Source: Rhodopseudomonas sp.
GTDB taxonomy: Bacteria > Pseudomonadota > Alphaproteobacteria > Rhizobiales > Xanthobacteraceae
Direction: 5' to 3'
NCBI GenBank assembly: GCA_016124795.1
Contig: WGNB01000007.1
Location: 1 to 64,000 of the forward strand
Length of the DNA stretch: 64,000 bases
Shown here: in pieces, positions 15,145 to 24,297 of the stretch
Numbering within the stretch: the stretch's first letter is position 1
How the letters are laid out: each line of letters opens with the position of its first letter
The notes under the pieces: model-generated
Told to the model about the DNA's origin: nothing
Seen by the model: the letters and a program-made list of their open reading frames with translations, nothing else
Database searches by the model: none
Program-made: the position numbers and the translations under genes

Positions 15145-15669
15145 TCAGACGTTCTCGACGCCGAATGCCGCTTTCAACAATCCGAGTTGATGCTCGACCG
15201 GATTGATCGACGGCGCGTGTTCGGCCGGCACGTTATGAATGGTGGCGTCGAGCCGGCGCACCTTGACCTGCAGCTTCTGCGAATTTTCGATCAGCGTGCG
15301 CAGCGTCGCCGGCAACAATTCGATGTTGTTCGGATCGTGATTGTCGGTGACGGCGAGCTTGACCTTGGTCTTTTCCTTGTTGGCCTGCGCCAAGGACATC
15401 TCGCCTTCCTTGACCGCGCGATGCAACAGCAGCCACGACGCGAGCTGCATTAGCCGCGTCGTCAAACGCATACTTTCGGTGGCGTAAGCCAGCGCGGCCG
15501 GACGGTCGAGCGTCTTGGATTCGGCGCGGCCGGGACCGTCGAGATAGGTCGCGGTTTCCTCGACCAGCGTCATGCCATCGCGAAACAGATCGGCAAAGGC
15601 CTGCGAATTGGCCAGCCGCTCGCCGAACGATACCGGTTCCGCCTGGCTGAACAACGAGTTCTCTGACAT
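15145..15669 (-). CDS. DUF1465 family protein (RcdA-like)
   Basis: A 174-residue helical cytosolic protein that matches DUF1465 along its length: AESKTLDRPAALAYATESMRLTTRLMQLASWLLLHRAVKEGEM is the recognisable helical core, followed by an unstructured end. The family contains Caulobacter RcdA, an adaptor for ClpXP proteolysis of the cell-cycle regulator CtrA. Orthology is likely from the single-domain layout, but function is inferred by family only. It converges on rpmE across a shared terminator. Confidence 0.83.
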   Translation of the reverse strand: MSENSLFSQAEPVSFGERLANSQAFADLFRDGMTLVEETATYLDGPGRAESKTLDRPAALAYATESMRLTTRLMQLASWLLLHRAVKEGEMSLAQANKEKTKVKLAVTDNHDPNNIELLPATLRTLIENSQKLQVKVRRLDATIHNVPAEHAPSINPVEHQLGLLKAAFGVENV

Positions 15670-16102
15670 CGATTACGCCTCACCTTGCCTGTTGGCCTGT
15701 TGCACGCGGCCTGTCGCGCGCACCGTTATCGCCGGCCACCGTCGAAACTTGCGTTCGGCTTGCCGGAGACACGACCGATCTCCTTCACGATTGGCTAAGC
15801 ATGCCGTCACCGGTACCGGTCTGTCCAGACGGTCGGCGGCAATAGTTAAAGACATAGTTTCCACGCGCGTTGATAACGGGGATGCACGCCCCGATGTGCC
15901 TCAAAATGGCACATAAAAAGGAGCCGCCGTTACCGGCGGCTCGAAGTCGATAACAGGGAGGCGTCAAACAGAGTGGACATGAGCCACTCAAAGTCCATGA
16001 AGGTGGACACCCTTAGTAATACTCAGGAAAGCTTGATAACGTCTTAAGGATGTTCGTTAAGAACCGCATCAAATCCCGATGAATGAATTCTCTGTTTGTT
16101 AA
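15670..16102. other. 433-base gap between the DUF1465 and DUF1192 genes
   Basis: No gene is supported. It holds the putative terminator of the DUF1192 gene at 15915-15942 and, between that and 16102, what would be a ~160-base 3' untranslated region on the minus strand. Promoter elements for the DUF1465 gene should lie near 15670-15900 but none is clear. Confidence 0.55.
15915..15942 (-). terminator. Minus-strand terminator, probably of the DUF1192 gene
   Basis: GAGCCGCCG (15921-15929), loop TTAC, CGGCGGCTC (15934-15942). Read on the minus strand the stem is followed after one base by TTTTT. It is ~160 bases past the stop of the DUF1192 gene, an unusually long tail. Confidence 0.75.
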
Positions 16103-16297
16103 CTACGTTTTGAAAAACAGATCGGCGGCCGCGCGCTTGGCATGCTTCTGCGCCATGTCGGCTTCGAGCCGTTTGATCTCATCCTGCAACAGCACGACCC
16201 GCGCCTTGAGTTCGTCGACCGATAGCAGGCTGAGGTCCTGCCCGATCTCGTGCGCCACTTTCTTCTTCGGCCGGTCGTCGTCGTCGAATACTGCCAT
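16103..16297 (-). CDS. DUF1192 family protein
   Basis: A 64-residue cytosolic protein, MAVFDDDDRPKKKVAHEIGQDLSLLSVDELKARVVLLQDEIKRLEADM, which is the full DUF1192 signature: an acidic N terminus, the H-IGQDLS-LSV-EL block and a leucine-zipper-like helix. Function is unknown; the family is essentially confined to alphaproteobacteria. A GGAGGGTT ribosome site precedes the start. It is divergent from the quinone oxidoreductase gene with ~110 bases between starts. Confidence 0.85.
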   Translation of the reverse strand: MAVFDDDDRPKKKVAHEIGQDLSLLSVDELKARVVLLQDEIKRLEADMAQKHAKRAAADLFFKT

Positions 16298-16406
16298 GAT
16301 GGAACCCTCCGCTTTCGACGAAAACTAGCGCCACGCCGCCGGGTTGTCACACCGCGATGCGCCGCCTAAACACAACCGACAGCGATCGAGAAAGAGCGAG
16401 GACCGC

Positions 16407-17402
16407 ATGGCCGAGATTCCGACCCATATGACCGCGATCGGCATCAAGACGCCGGGCGGCCCCGAAGCTCTGGTGCCCGAGCAGCGCCCGGTTCCGGTTC
16501 CCGGCGATGGCGAAATCCTGATCAAGGTCGCGGCCGCCGGCGTCAATCGGCCCGATGTGCAGCAGCGCAAGGGACTTTATCCGCCGCCGCCCGGCGCGCC
16601 CGATATTCCGGGCCTGGAAATCGCCGGCGAAGTCGCGGCGCTCGGCAGCGGCGTGAAGCGCTGGGCGGTCGGCGACCGGGTGATGGCGTTGGTGATCGGC
16701 GGCGGTTACGCCGAATACGCACTCGCCCATGTCAGCCATACGCTGGCGGTCAGCGGCCTGCCGCTCACCGATGCCGCCGCGGTGCCGGAGACCTTCTTCA
16801 CGGTCTGGCACAATGTGTTCGAACGCGGCGGTCTGAAATCGGGCGAGACGCTGCTGGTGCATGGCGGCACCTCCGGCATCGGCACCACCGCGATCCAGCT
16901 TGCCAAGCATTTCGGCGCGCGCGTCATCGTCACCGCCGGCTCCGACGACAAATGCGAAGCCTGCCGCAAGCTCGGCGCCGACGTCGCGATCGACTACAAG
17001 ACCGAGGACTTCGTCGCCGCGGTCAAGACCGCGACCGGCGGCAAGGGCGCCGATGTCATTCTCGACATGGTCGGCGGCGACTATATCGGCCGCAACTATG
17101 AAGCCGCCGCGGTCGAAGGCCGCATTGTGCAGATCGCCTTCATGGGCGGTCCGAAGGCGGACGTGAACTTCATGCGGCTGATGATGAAGCGCCTGCACCA
17201 CACCGGTTCGACGCTGCGTTCGCGCTCGGTCGCCGACAAGGGCGCGATCCGCGACGCGCTTGAGACGCATGTGCTGCCGCTACTGGCGACCGGCAAGGTC
17301 AAGCCGATCCTGTACAAGACCTTCCCGCTGCGCGAGGCCGCCGCCGCCCATGCGCTGATGGAAACCAGCACCCATATCGGCAAGATCGTCCTGACGGTGT
17401 GA
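16407..17402 (+). CDS. NAD(P)H-dependent quinone oxidoreductase (zeta-crystallin / PIG3-like)
   Basis: A 331-residue zinc-free medium-chain dehydrogenase/reductase. The catalytic domain shows GVNRPDVQQRKGLYPPPPGAPDIPGLEIAG and GDRVMAL. The nucleotide domain has LLVHGGTSGIGTTAIQLAKHFGARVIVTAG, the dinucleotide loop in the quinone-reductase form. The catalytic-zinc ligands of alcohol dehydrogenases are absent, as expected. NADPH is the likely donor. ATG 16407 with a GCGAGG site fits the family start. A structured 10-base-stem hairpin follows at 17422-17462. Confidence 0.9.
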   Translation: MAEIPTHMTAIGIKTPGGPEALVPEQRPVPVPGDGEILIKVAAAGVNRPDVQQRKGLYPPPPGAPDIPGLEIAGEVAALGSGVKRWAVGDRVMALVIGGGYAEYALAHVSHTLAVSGLPLTDAAAVPETFFTVWHNVFERGGLKSGETLLVHGGTSGIGTTAIQLAKHFGARVIVTAGSDDKCEACRKLGADVAIDYKTEDFVAAVKTATGGKGADVILDMVGGDYIGRNYEAAAVEGRIVQIAFMGGPKADVNFMRLMMKRLHHTGSTLRSRSVADKGAIRDALETHVLPLLATGKVKPILYKTFPLREAAAAHALMETSTHIGKIVLTV

Positions 17403-17421
17403 TCGACGCCGAAACGCAAAA

Positions 17422-17462
17422 ACCGCCGGCAAATAACTAAAATCCGGGAAAATGCCGGCGGT
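17422..17462. terminator. Long-loop hairpin after the quinone oxidoreductase gene
   Basis: ACCGCCGGCA (17422-17431) pairs perfectly with TGCCGGCGGT (17453-17462) across a 21-base AT-rich loop. No U-run follows, so intrinsic termination is possible but not certain; it could instead protect the 3' end of the mRNA. Confidence 0.4.
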
Positions 17463-17606
17463 AATGGCCAATTCTGCCGGATTTGGTGGTTAAGCCTATT
17501 CCACGCCACAATCGTGGTGAAACGCTAAAAGCTTGCCCGTACCCCCGGCTGACCGCTACTCATCTGACGGGCGGGCCCCGCGGAACGCCCAGCCGGAGGG
17601 TCAGGA

Positions 17607-20561
17607 TTGTTTTCGAGGCGTGCCGTTCAACGCTCATCGCGAAAGTCGTCGCGAAATCCAAAGCGACATTCTTGGCGATGCCTGGCGATAGCGCTTGCGC
17701 TCGCCGGTCCGCTGCTGGCTGGCCAGCGCGCCGAGGCCGTCGAAGCGGTTAACGTGCGGCTCGATACCCCGGCGATCGACCTGACCGCCGCCACCGAGCG
17801 GATGAAGACCACCGCCGACCGCATCCAGGTCTCGACCGCCCCCGGGCCGGACGGCATCGTTCGCCGCATCGAAGTCCGCGCCCGCGAACATAATACCAAT
17901 TGGGCGGTCTTCGCCCTGACCAACAATTCCGACGAGCAGATCGATCGCCTGATCGTGGTGCCGCATTATCGCATGGTCGGTTCGGGGCTGCTCTGGCCCG
18001 ATCTTGGCCTGTCGCGCGTCGCCAGCATCACGCCGTCGACCGGCGACCGGCCGGTCCGCCAGGAAAGCACGACAGCGGACATCTTCCGCGTCACGCTCGA
18101 CCCCGGCACCGTCATCACCTTCGTCGCCGAACTGCGCACCGACAAGCTGCCGCAAATCTATCTGTGGGACGCCGACGCCTATAAGGACAAGGTCAACTCG
18201 TTCACGCTCTATCAGGGCATCGTCATCGGCATCGCCGGCCTGCTGGCGCTGTTCCTGACCATCCTGTTCGTGGTCAAGGGCTCGGTGATGTTCCCGGCCG
18301 CCGCCGCGCTCGGCTGGGCAGTGCTGATCTACATCGGCATCGACTTCGGATTCTGGGGCAAAGTCTTCGACATGTCCGCCGGCGCGGAGCGCGTGTGGCG
18401 CGCCTGCGGCGAGGCGATCCTGTCGGCAACGCTGCTCGTTTTCCTGTTTGCCTATCTCAATCTGTCGCGCTGGCACGTGCGCTATGCCCATATCACCGTC
18501 GCCTGGCTGGCGGCGCTGGCCGCCCTGGTCGCGGTCGCGGTGTTCGATCCGGCGGTCGCGGCCGGCATCGCCCGCATCTCGCTGCTCGGCATCGCGGTGT
18601 TCGGTCTGGGACTGGTGATCTGGCTTTCGACCCACGGCTTCGACCGCGCCGTCCTGCTGATCCCCACCTGGCTGTTGCTGGTGGTCTGGACCCTCGCCGC
18701 CGGCGTCGCGGTGATGGGCGGCGTGACCAACGACATCATCGGCCCGGCGCTGCTCGGCGGCCTGGTGCTGATCGTGATGCTGATCGGTTTTACGGTGATG
18801 CAACATGCCTTCGCCGGCGGCATTACCCATGGCATCGTGTCCGACGTCGAACGCCGCGCCCTGGCGCTGACCGGTGCCGGCGACATGATCTGGGACTGGG
18901 ATGTCTCGGCCGACAAGATCTTCACCAGCCGCGAAACCGAACACGCACTCGGCCTGAAACGCGGCACGCTCGAAGGTCCGGCGGCGGACTGGCTCGACAT
19001 CGTTCATTCGCTCGATCGCGACCGTTTCCGTGCTTCGCTCGATGGGGTCGTCGAACAGCGGCGTGGCCGCCTGACGCAGGATTTCCGCCTGCGCGCCGCC
19101 GACGGCCATTATCTGTGGTTCACGCTCAAGGCGCGTCCAGTGGTCGGTTCCGATGGCGAAGTCGTGCGCGTCGTCGGCACTCTGACCGATGTCACCGACT
19201 TCAAGAATGCCGAAGAGCGGCTGCTGTTCGACGCGGTTCACGACAACCTGACCGGCCTGCCGAACCGCGAATTGTTCATCGACCGTATGGAAGCCGCGTT
19301 CTCCTATGCGCGCAGCGATGACAGCCAGTTGCGCCCGACCATCATGGTGATCGATCTCGATCGCTTCAAACAGGTCAACGACTCGGTCGGCATCGCGGTC
19401 GGCGACTCGATCCTGCTGACGATTGCTCGCCGGCTGGGCCGGCTCTTGAAACCGCAGGACACCATCGCGCGGCTTGCCGGCGACCAGTTCGCGTTGATCC
19501 TGCTGTCGGAACGCGAACCGGCACGCATCGTTGCTTTCGCCGAAACCTTGCGGCGGGCCTTGCGCGCCCCGATTGCCTTCAACGATCGCGAAATCTTCCT
19601 CACCGCCTCGATCGGTCTGGCACTCACCGAGAACCAGCCGCACCGCACCGAAGAAGTGCTCAAGGACGCGGAACTGGCGATGTATTTCGCCAAACGTATC
19701 GGCGGCGACCGTCTCGAAATCTTCAAGCCGGCGATGCGAGCGCGCAAAACCGACCGCCTGACGATGGAATCGGAATTGCGTCGCGCCATCGAACGTCAGG
19801 AAATCAAGGTACTGTTCCAACCGATCGTGCGGCTGGAAGACCGCGCGATTTCCGGATTCGAAGCGCTGGCGCGCTGGGATCATCCCAAGATGGGCCGGCT
19901 GTCGCCGTCGGAATTTATTTCGATTGCCGAGGAAATCGGTCTGATCGTCGATCTCGGCCTGTTCGTGCTCGACCACACCGCCAAGCAGCTGGCGATCTGG
20001 CAAGCAGCCAGTCCGAAGGGCCGCGAGCCGATCTTTGCCAGCGTGAATGTGTCGTCACGGCAATTGCTGCGCCACGACCTGATCCAGGATCTGCGCGGCG
20101 TGTTGGCCCGCACGCCAGTCGCGCGCGGCTCACTCAAGCTCGAAATCACCGAGTCGCTGGTGATGGAAAACCCCGAACACGCCGCGCAAATCCTGACCCG
20201 GATCAAGGAGCTCGGCGCCGGCCTGTCGCTCGACGATTTCGGCACCGGCCACTCGTCGCTTGCTTATCTGCAGCGCTTTCCCTTCGACACCATCAAGATC
20301 GACCAATCCTTCGTGCGCACCACCAACCGGGGCATCCGGCCGGTGATCCTGCGCTCGATCATTGCGCTCGCCCACGATCTCGGCATGGAAGTGGTGGCCG
20401 AAGGTGCCGAGACCGACAGCGACGCCGTCGAGTTGTCGCAAATGGGCTGCGAATACGCGCAAGGCTTTGCCTTCGGCGAGCCAATGACCTCGGAAGCGGC
20501 GCGCGATCTGCTGATCGACACCCCCGCCCCGGCCAAATCGCTAAAATTGGCTTCCGAATAA
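17607..20561 (+). CDS. Membrane sensor with PAS-like, degenerate GGDEF and intact EAL domains (c-di-GMP phosphodiesterase)
   Basis: A 984-residue signalling protein. An N-terminal export segment (~25-45) leads to a periplasmic domain (~50-200) and about seven membrane helices (~205-410), a 7TM-DISM-like layout. A PAS/PAC-like region (~415-535) and GGDEF domain follow. The GGDEF site reads AGDQF (624-628), so cyclase activity is doubtful. The EAL domain has EAL at 752-754 plus VNVSSRQL, EITES, DDFGTG, KIDQSF and EGAET, so phosphodiesterase activity is expected; the GGDEF part may sense GTP. The TTG start is supported by GGAGGG 6 bases upstream. Confidence 0.9.
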   Translation: MFSRRAVQRSSRKSSRNPKRHSWRCLAIALALAGPLLAGQRAEAVEAVNVRLDTPAIDLTAATERMKTTADRIQVSTAPGPDGIVRRIEVRAREHNTNWAVFALTNNSDEQIDRLIVVPHYRMVGSGLLWPDLGLSRVASITPSTGDRPVRQESTTADIFRVTLDPGTVITFVAELRTDKLPQIYLWDADAYKDKVNSFTLYQGIVIGIAGLLALFLTILFVVKGSVMFPAAAALGWAVLIYIGIDFGFWGKVFDMSAGAERVWRACGEAILSATLLVFLFAYLNLSRWHVRYAHITVAWLAALAALVAVAVFDPAVAAGIARISLLGIAVFGLGLVIWLSTHGFDRAVLLIPTWLLLVVWTLAAGVAVMGGVTNDIIGPALLGGLVLIVMLIGFTVMQHAFAGGITHGIVSDVERRALALTGAGDMIWDWDVSADKIFTSRETEHALGLKRGTLEGPAADWLDIVHSLDRDRFRASLDGVVEQRRGRLTQDFRLRAADGHYLWFTLKARPVVGSDGEVVRVVGTLTDVTDFKNAEERLLFDAVHDNLTGLPNRELFIDRMEAAFSYARSDDSQLRPTIMVIDLDRFKQVNDSVGIAVGDSILLTIARRLGRLLKPQDTIARLAGDQFALILLSEREPARIVAFAETLRRALRAPIAFNDREIFLTASIGLALTENQPHRTEEVLKDAELAMYFAKRIGGDRLEIFKPAMRARKTDRLTMESELRRAIERQEIKVLFQPIVRLEDRAISGFEALARWDHPKMGRLSPSEFISIAEEIGLIVDLGLFVLDHTAKQLAIWQAASPKGREPIFASVNVSSRQLLRHDLIQDLRGVLARTPVARGSLKLEITESLVMENPEHAAQILTRIKELGAGLSLDDFGTGHSSLAYLQRFPFDTIKIDQSFVRTTNRGIRPVILRSIIALAHDLGMEVVAEGAETDSDAVELSQMGCEYAQGFAFGEPMTSEAARDLLIDTPAPAKSLKLASE

Positions 20562-20632
20562 TACGCAACCTTGCGTTGCATTTCATTCTGACGCAAACTG
20601 CCTGCCGAAATCCGTCAAATCGGGAGGCATTG

Positions 20633-21238
20633 ATGACAACGCTCAGATCTCTCTTGGTATTGGCTTCGGCACTTGCCCTGTTGCCGTTCCTGCCGTCCGG
20701 CGCGAGCGCCCAGCAACTCGGCAAACCTATCTTCTGCGATGGCGCTTATGCCCTGTGCATCAAGGCGCCGTGCAAGGCCATTGTCAAAAACGGCAAGCCG
20801 ACGAAATACGCCAATTGCGAATGCGAAGTCCGGCACGGCGTGTCGATGGGACCGCAGCAGTGCCAGGCTCGACTTCCGTTCGTCCGCAACGGAAAGACCT
20901 ACCTGATCTCGACATACTCAAATCTATACAACAAGACCAACCTGACCATGAGCTGCTCGAACGCCGGCCAGCAATGGACGTGGTGTTACGGCAAGCCCTG
21001 CGTCGTCGACAGCGCCGACCCGTCGAAAGCCACCTGCAAATGCCCGATTTACCAAGGCGCGATGCAGACGCTCGGCGGAGACTGCGGACAAAAGGGCGGT
21101 GGCTGCAATGGTCTATGGTCGGCCGCGCGACCGCGCGCCGACAATGCGGCCAATCGGCTGTTCGCGCTTTACCAGAAGAAGCAGGGCAATCCGCACTTCG
21201 GGCCCGCGGGCTTCTGTTCGCCAAATTCCACGAATTGA
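20633..21238 (+). CDS. Cysteine-rich secreted protein of unknown function
   Basis: Not assigned to a family. The 201-residue product has a clear signal peptide (RSLLVLASALALLPFLPSGASAQ, cleavage ~27) and about 15 Cys in the mature part, in patterns such as FCDGAYALCIKAPCK, NCECEV, WCYGKPCV and TCKCP. Two similar Cys blocks (CIKAPCKAI / CYGKPCVVD, each followed by C-x-C) suggest an internal duplication. Many disulfides or metal sites in the periplasm are likely. The ribosome site GGGAGG supports ATG 20633. A perfect 10-base hairpin follows the gene. Confidence 0.75.
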   Translation: MTTLRSLLVLASALALLPFLPSGASAQQLGKPIFCDGAYALCIKAPCKAIVKNGKPTKYANCECEVRHGVSMGPQQCQARLPFVRNGKTYLISTYSNLYNKTNLTMSCSNAGQQWTWCYGKPCVVDSADPSKATCKCPIYQGAMQTLGGDCGQKGGGCNGLWSAARPRADNAANRLFALYQKKQGNPHFGPAGFCSPNSTN

Positions 21239-21279
21239 ATGGCCGCGAACTGACGAGAGCAACTGCTCGAAACCGCGCA

Positions 21280-21308
21280 CACTGACAACAGCGACCAGGT
21301 TGTCAGTG
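21280..21308. terminator. Hairpin between convergent genes (possible terminator)
   Basis: CACTGACAAC (21280-21289) and GTTGTCAGTG (21299-21308) form a perfect 10-base stem with a 9-base loop between the Cys-rich secreted protein gene and yqgE. There is no U-run on either side. Confidence 0.4.
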
Positions 21309-21381
21309 GAGCGTGTTCATTGGATCGAATGCGCAATCAAGACGCGCGCCCGATCGATTGAGGAGAAGACTGAAAATCGCC

Positions 21382-22041
21382 TCAGGCGTGCCCGGCCTGG
21401 CTCGAAAGCTGGCCAAGATCGATGCCGATCTTGCGCAAGGCCATGTCGTATTTCTGCGATGTGTCTTCGCCGAAGATCAATTCGGGATCGGCGGCGCAAT
21501 GCAGCCAACCGTTATCCTGAATTTCCTTTTCAAGCTGACCCGGCGCCCAGCCGGCATAGCCCAGCGCCAGAATGGCATGTTCGGGACCGCTGCCCTCGGC
21601 AATCGCTTTGAGAATATCGAGCGTGGCGGTCAGGCAAACGCCTTCGTCAATCGGCAACGTCGAGTTCTCGATGAAGAAGTCGCCGGAGTGCAGAACGAAA
21701 CCGCGTCCGGTTTCGACCGGACCACCTTTAAGCACCTGTAGTTCGTCGGCTTCGCTGGACAATTCGATACGCTCGGCCTCCGGGATAACTTCGAGTTGCA
21801 CCAGGAGATCGGGGAAGCGGATGTTCTGCGCCGGCTGATTGACGACGATACCCATCGCGCCTTCGTTCGAATGGGCGCAGACATAAATCACCGCGCGCGC
21901 GAAACGCTCATCGCTCATCGCCGGCATCGCGATCAGCATCTGGCCGTCGAGATAGCCGCGCGCCGACGGCGCATCCAGCGTATCGGACAAACGGCGCATT
22001 TTCGAACGGCGCGGAGATTTTATCGGGCGGGAGGCTTCCAT
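21382..22041 (-). CDS. YqgE/AlgH family protein
   Basis: A 219-residue cytosolic protein of the YqgE/AlgH (DUF179) family. Diagnostic blocks are [59 protein letters not shown] and [16 protein letters not shown]. AlgH in Pseudomonas influences alginate expression, but the biochemical role of the family is unresolved. The N terminus carries ~30 extra basic residues before the conserved part, and an internal Met at position 15 could be the true start. It is divergent from the DsbD-alpha-like gene. Confidence 0.9.
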   Translation of the reverse strand: MEASRPIKSPRRSKMRRLSDTLDAPSARGYLDGQMLIAMPAMSDERFARAVIYVCAHSNEGAMGIVVNQPAQNIRFPDLLVQLEVIPEAERIELSSEADELQVLKGGPVETGRGFVLHSGDFFIENSTLPIDEGVCLTATLDILKAIAEGSGPEHAILALGYAGWAPGQLEKEIQDNGWLHCAADPELIFGEDTSQKYDMALRKIGIDLGQLSSQAGHA

Positions 22042-22258
22042 GGTGAAAGGTTACCCGAACGGCCGCCCTTTGCAATCGAAACCGACGAACGAAATCGCGG
22101 CACGGTTCTTAAGATTTGAGCGGACAAATGTGGCAAAATCGCTGCCGGGACCTGCCGTCTGCCGCAATGACACTCAGCACCTGCTCACAATGAATTCAAT
22201 GGCGTAGCCCGGCGTTCTGACCTAGAGCGAACGGCATGAACGGGAAAAGCGTAAACCC

Positions 22259-23146
22259 ATGAACACCAGTTTAGGAATGGCGCGCCCGCGCGGCAGAGCC
22301 ATTAAAGACTCGTTGATCGCCCTGGCGATTGCGGCGTCCATGACGCAGGCCGCAACCGCCCAGAGTGGAAAGACCGCCGACGTATCGGACTGGAGCGCGG
22401 ACAGCAAATCAGCAATGCGCCTGATTGCCGGCGGCCGTGAGGCTGATGCGGCTGCCTTTCGCGCCGGAGTCGAAATCCAGTTGCAACCGAAGTGGCACAC
22501 TTACTGGCGCTATCCCGGCGACTCCGGCGTGCCGCCGCGCTTCGACTTTTCGGGCTCGCAGAATGTGAAAACCGCCAAGGTGCTTTATCCGGCGCCGCAT
22601 CTGTTCACCGACGAGACCGGCAATTCGATCGGCTACACTGACGATGTCATCTTCCCGGTGCAAATCGTCGCCCGCCAACCGGACAAGCCGGTCACGCTGC
22701 GGCTCAAGATCGATTATGCGGTCTGCGAAAAATTATGCATCCCGGCGGAGGGCAAGGCGGAACTGACACTGCCCACTGGAACCAGTACACAGGATGCGGC
22801 GTTAAAGGCCGCCGAGACCCGCGTGCCGCGCATCGTTTCGGCCGCCGAAGCCGGACTGAGCCTGCAACGGGTCGACAGAACCACCAAGAACTTCAAGCCT
22901 CTGATCGCGGTGGACCTCAAGACCGACAGCGACAAGCCGATCTCCATATTTGCCGAAGGCCCCACCCCCGAATGGGCTCTGCCTGTACCTCGGCCGGCGC
23001 AGGGCGCGCCCAAGGGCCATCGCCAGTTCGGCTTCGAACTCGATGGCTTGCCGCCCGGGGTCAGCCCCAAGGGACCGTTCGAACTGACCTTCACCATCGT
23101 CGAAGACGGTCGCCCCCCGATCTCGGTCACGACCCGTCTCGACTAA
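22259..23146 (+). CDS. DsbD N-terminal-domain-like periplasmic protein (disulfide bond corrector type)
   Basis: A 295-residue exported protein with a signal peptide (residues ~15-35). It aligns with the periplasmic alpha domain of DsbD and related ScsB proteins: LQPKWHTYWRYPGDSGVPPRFDF, the SIGYTDDVIFPV strand and DYAVCEKLCIP with the redox pair Cys156/Cys160. It lacks the membrane and thioredoxin parts of full DsbD, so it must receive electrons from another protein. Its neighbour is a peroxiredoxin, compatible with a small thiol-redox group. Confidence 0.83.
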   Translation: MNTSLGMARPRGRAIKDSLIALAIAASMTQAATAQSGKTADVSDWSADSKSAMRLIAGGREADAAAFRAGVEIQLQPKWHTYWRYPGDSGVPPRFDFSGSQNVKTAKVLYPAPHLFTDETGNSIGYTDDVIFPVQIVARQPDKPVTLRLKIDYAVCEKLCIPAEGKAELTLPTGTSTQDAALKAAETRVPRIVSAAEAGLSLQRVDRTTKNFKPLIAVDLKTDSDKPISIFAEGPTPEWALPVPRPAQGAPKGHRQFGFELDGLPPGVSPKGPFELTFTIVEDGRPPISVTTRLD

Positions 23147-23224
23147 TTCGGTCGAAAGGCGTAATGACCGCGCGAGGCTACGATATTTTCAGAACGATAA
23201 ACTCCAACGCAAAGAGGACGATCC

Positions 23225-23710
23225 ATGCCCATTAAGGTCGGCGACACCCTGCCCAGCGTCACGTTCCGCGTTATGACCGGCGAAGGCCCCAAGCCGAAGA
23301 CCACCGACGAGGTCTTCAAAGGCAAGAAAGTGGCCCTGTTCGCGGTTCCCGGCGCCTTCACGCCGACCTGCTCGAACATGCATATGCCGAGCTTCCTCAA
23401 CAACGTCGCCGCCTTCAAGGCAAAGGGCGTCGACACGGTCGCGGTCACCGCGGTCAACGATCCCTTCGTCATGAAGGCCTGGGCGGAAAAGACCGGCGGC
23501 GATGGCAAGATCGACTTCCTCGCCGACGGCAGCGCCGACTTCGCCAAGGGCGTCGACATGGTGCTCGATGCCTCGGCCGGCGGCCTTGGCATTCGCTCGA
23601 AGCGCTATTCGATGCTGGTCGAGGATGGCGTCGTGAAACAGATCAACGTCGAAGAAGCGCCGGGCAAGTGCGATATCTCCGGCGGCGAAACGCTGCTGAA
23701 GCAGATCTGA
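23225..23710 (+). CDS. Peroxiredoxin (Prx5 / AhpC-TSA superfamily, redoxin type)
   Basis: A 161-residue thiol peroxidase reducing H2O2 and alkyl hydroperoxides. The peroxidatic site is GAFTPTCSNMHMPSF with Cys49, the exact Prx5 motif, followed by VAVTAVNDPFVMKAW and LGIRSKRYSMLVEDGVVKQINVE. The last part normally holds the resolving region of Prx5 proteins. The length matches the family and AAAGAGGA precedes the ATG. It lies downstream of the DsbD-alpha-like gene and is followed by a palindrome. Confidence 0.93.
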   Translation: MPIKVGDTLPSVTFRVMTGEGPKPKTTDEVFKGKKVALFAVPGAFTPTCSNMHMPSFLNNVAAFKAKGVDTVAVTAVNDPFVMKAWAEKTGGDGKIDFLADGSADFAKGVDMVLDASAGGLGIRSKRYSMLVEDGVVKQINVEEAPGKCDISGGETLLKQI

Positions 23711-23717
23711 CCAACCA

Positions 23718-23755
23718 TCGTTCCGGGGTGGCGCATGCGGCGCACCCCGGAACGA
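23718..23755. repeat. Palindrome between the convergent peroxiredoxin and rnhA genes
   Basis: TCGTTCCGGGGTG (23718-23730) is exactly complemented by CACCCCGGAACGA (23743-23755). The CATTCCGGG-type arms relate it to the elements at 27197-27236 and 44610-44716. It may act as a two-way barrier to transcription, though no U-run follows. Confidence 0.7.
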
Positions 23756-23762
23756 CACGTCT

Positions 23763-24233
23763 CTATCTTGCGCCCATCGCCCCTTGGGCGCCGGCGCGGG
23801 CCGCGATCAAGCCCTCGCGCGCCAGTTCATCGGCCCGCTCGTTCTCGGCGTGACCGGCGTGCCCCTTGACCCAGTGCCACTCGATCTTGTGATGGCCGAG
23901 CGCGGCGTCGAGCCGCTGCCAGAGATCGACATTCTTGACCGGCTTCTTGTCGGCGGTGCGCCAGCCGTTTTTCTTCCAGCCGTGTATCCAGCTCATGATG
24001 CCGTTGCGCAGGTACTGACTGTCGGTGTGCAGGTCGACGGCGCACGGTCGTTTCAGCGCCTCCAGCGCCGAAATCGCCGCCATCAACTCCATGCGGTTGT
24101 TGGTGGTGTGCGGCTCGCCGCCCATCAGTTCCTTGCGGCTGTCGCCGAACGACAGAATCGCACCCCAGCCGCCGGGCCCCGGATTGCCGGAACAGGCGCC
24201 GTCGGTGTGAATGGTAACGCGCATGTCGCTCAT
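23763..24233 (-). CDS. rnhA: Ribonuclease HI
   Basis: A 156-residue endonuclease that cuts the RNA strand of RNA-DNA hybrids. All type-1 motifs are present: [20 protein letters not shown] with the first catalytic Asp, [13 protein letters not shown] with Glu, [11 protein letters not shown] with the second Asp, and [20 protein letters not shown] with the late His/Asp. The Ala/Gly-rich C terminus adds ~10 residues. It is the last gene of the minus-strand ispH-thrB-rnhA run, an order usual in rhizobia. Confidence 0.97.
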   Translation of the reverse strand: MSDMRVTIHTDGACSGNPGPGGWGAILSFGDSRKELMGGEPHTTNNRMELMAAISALEALKRPCAVDLHTDSQYLRNGIMSWIHGWKKNGWRTADKKPVKNVDLWQRLDAALGHHKIEWHWVKGHAGHAENERADELAREGLIAARAGAQGAMGAR

Positions 24234-24297
24234 GCTTGTTCTCGATGCATGACCGTATCCAGGACCGCATCCAGGACCCGGTCGAAATTATTCAGGA

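Noticed and set aside
17634-20003. 789-codon open frame on the minus strand opposite the GGDEF-EAL gene
   Set aside because: Antisense to a clearly functional multi-domain gene; composition is shadow-like and no motif is seen.
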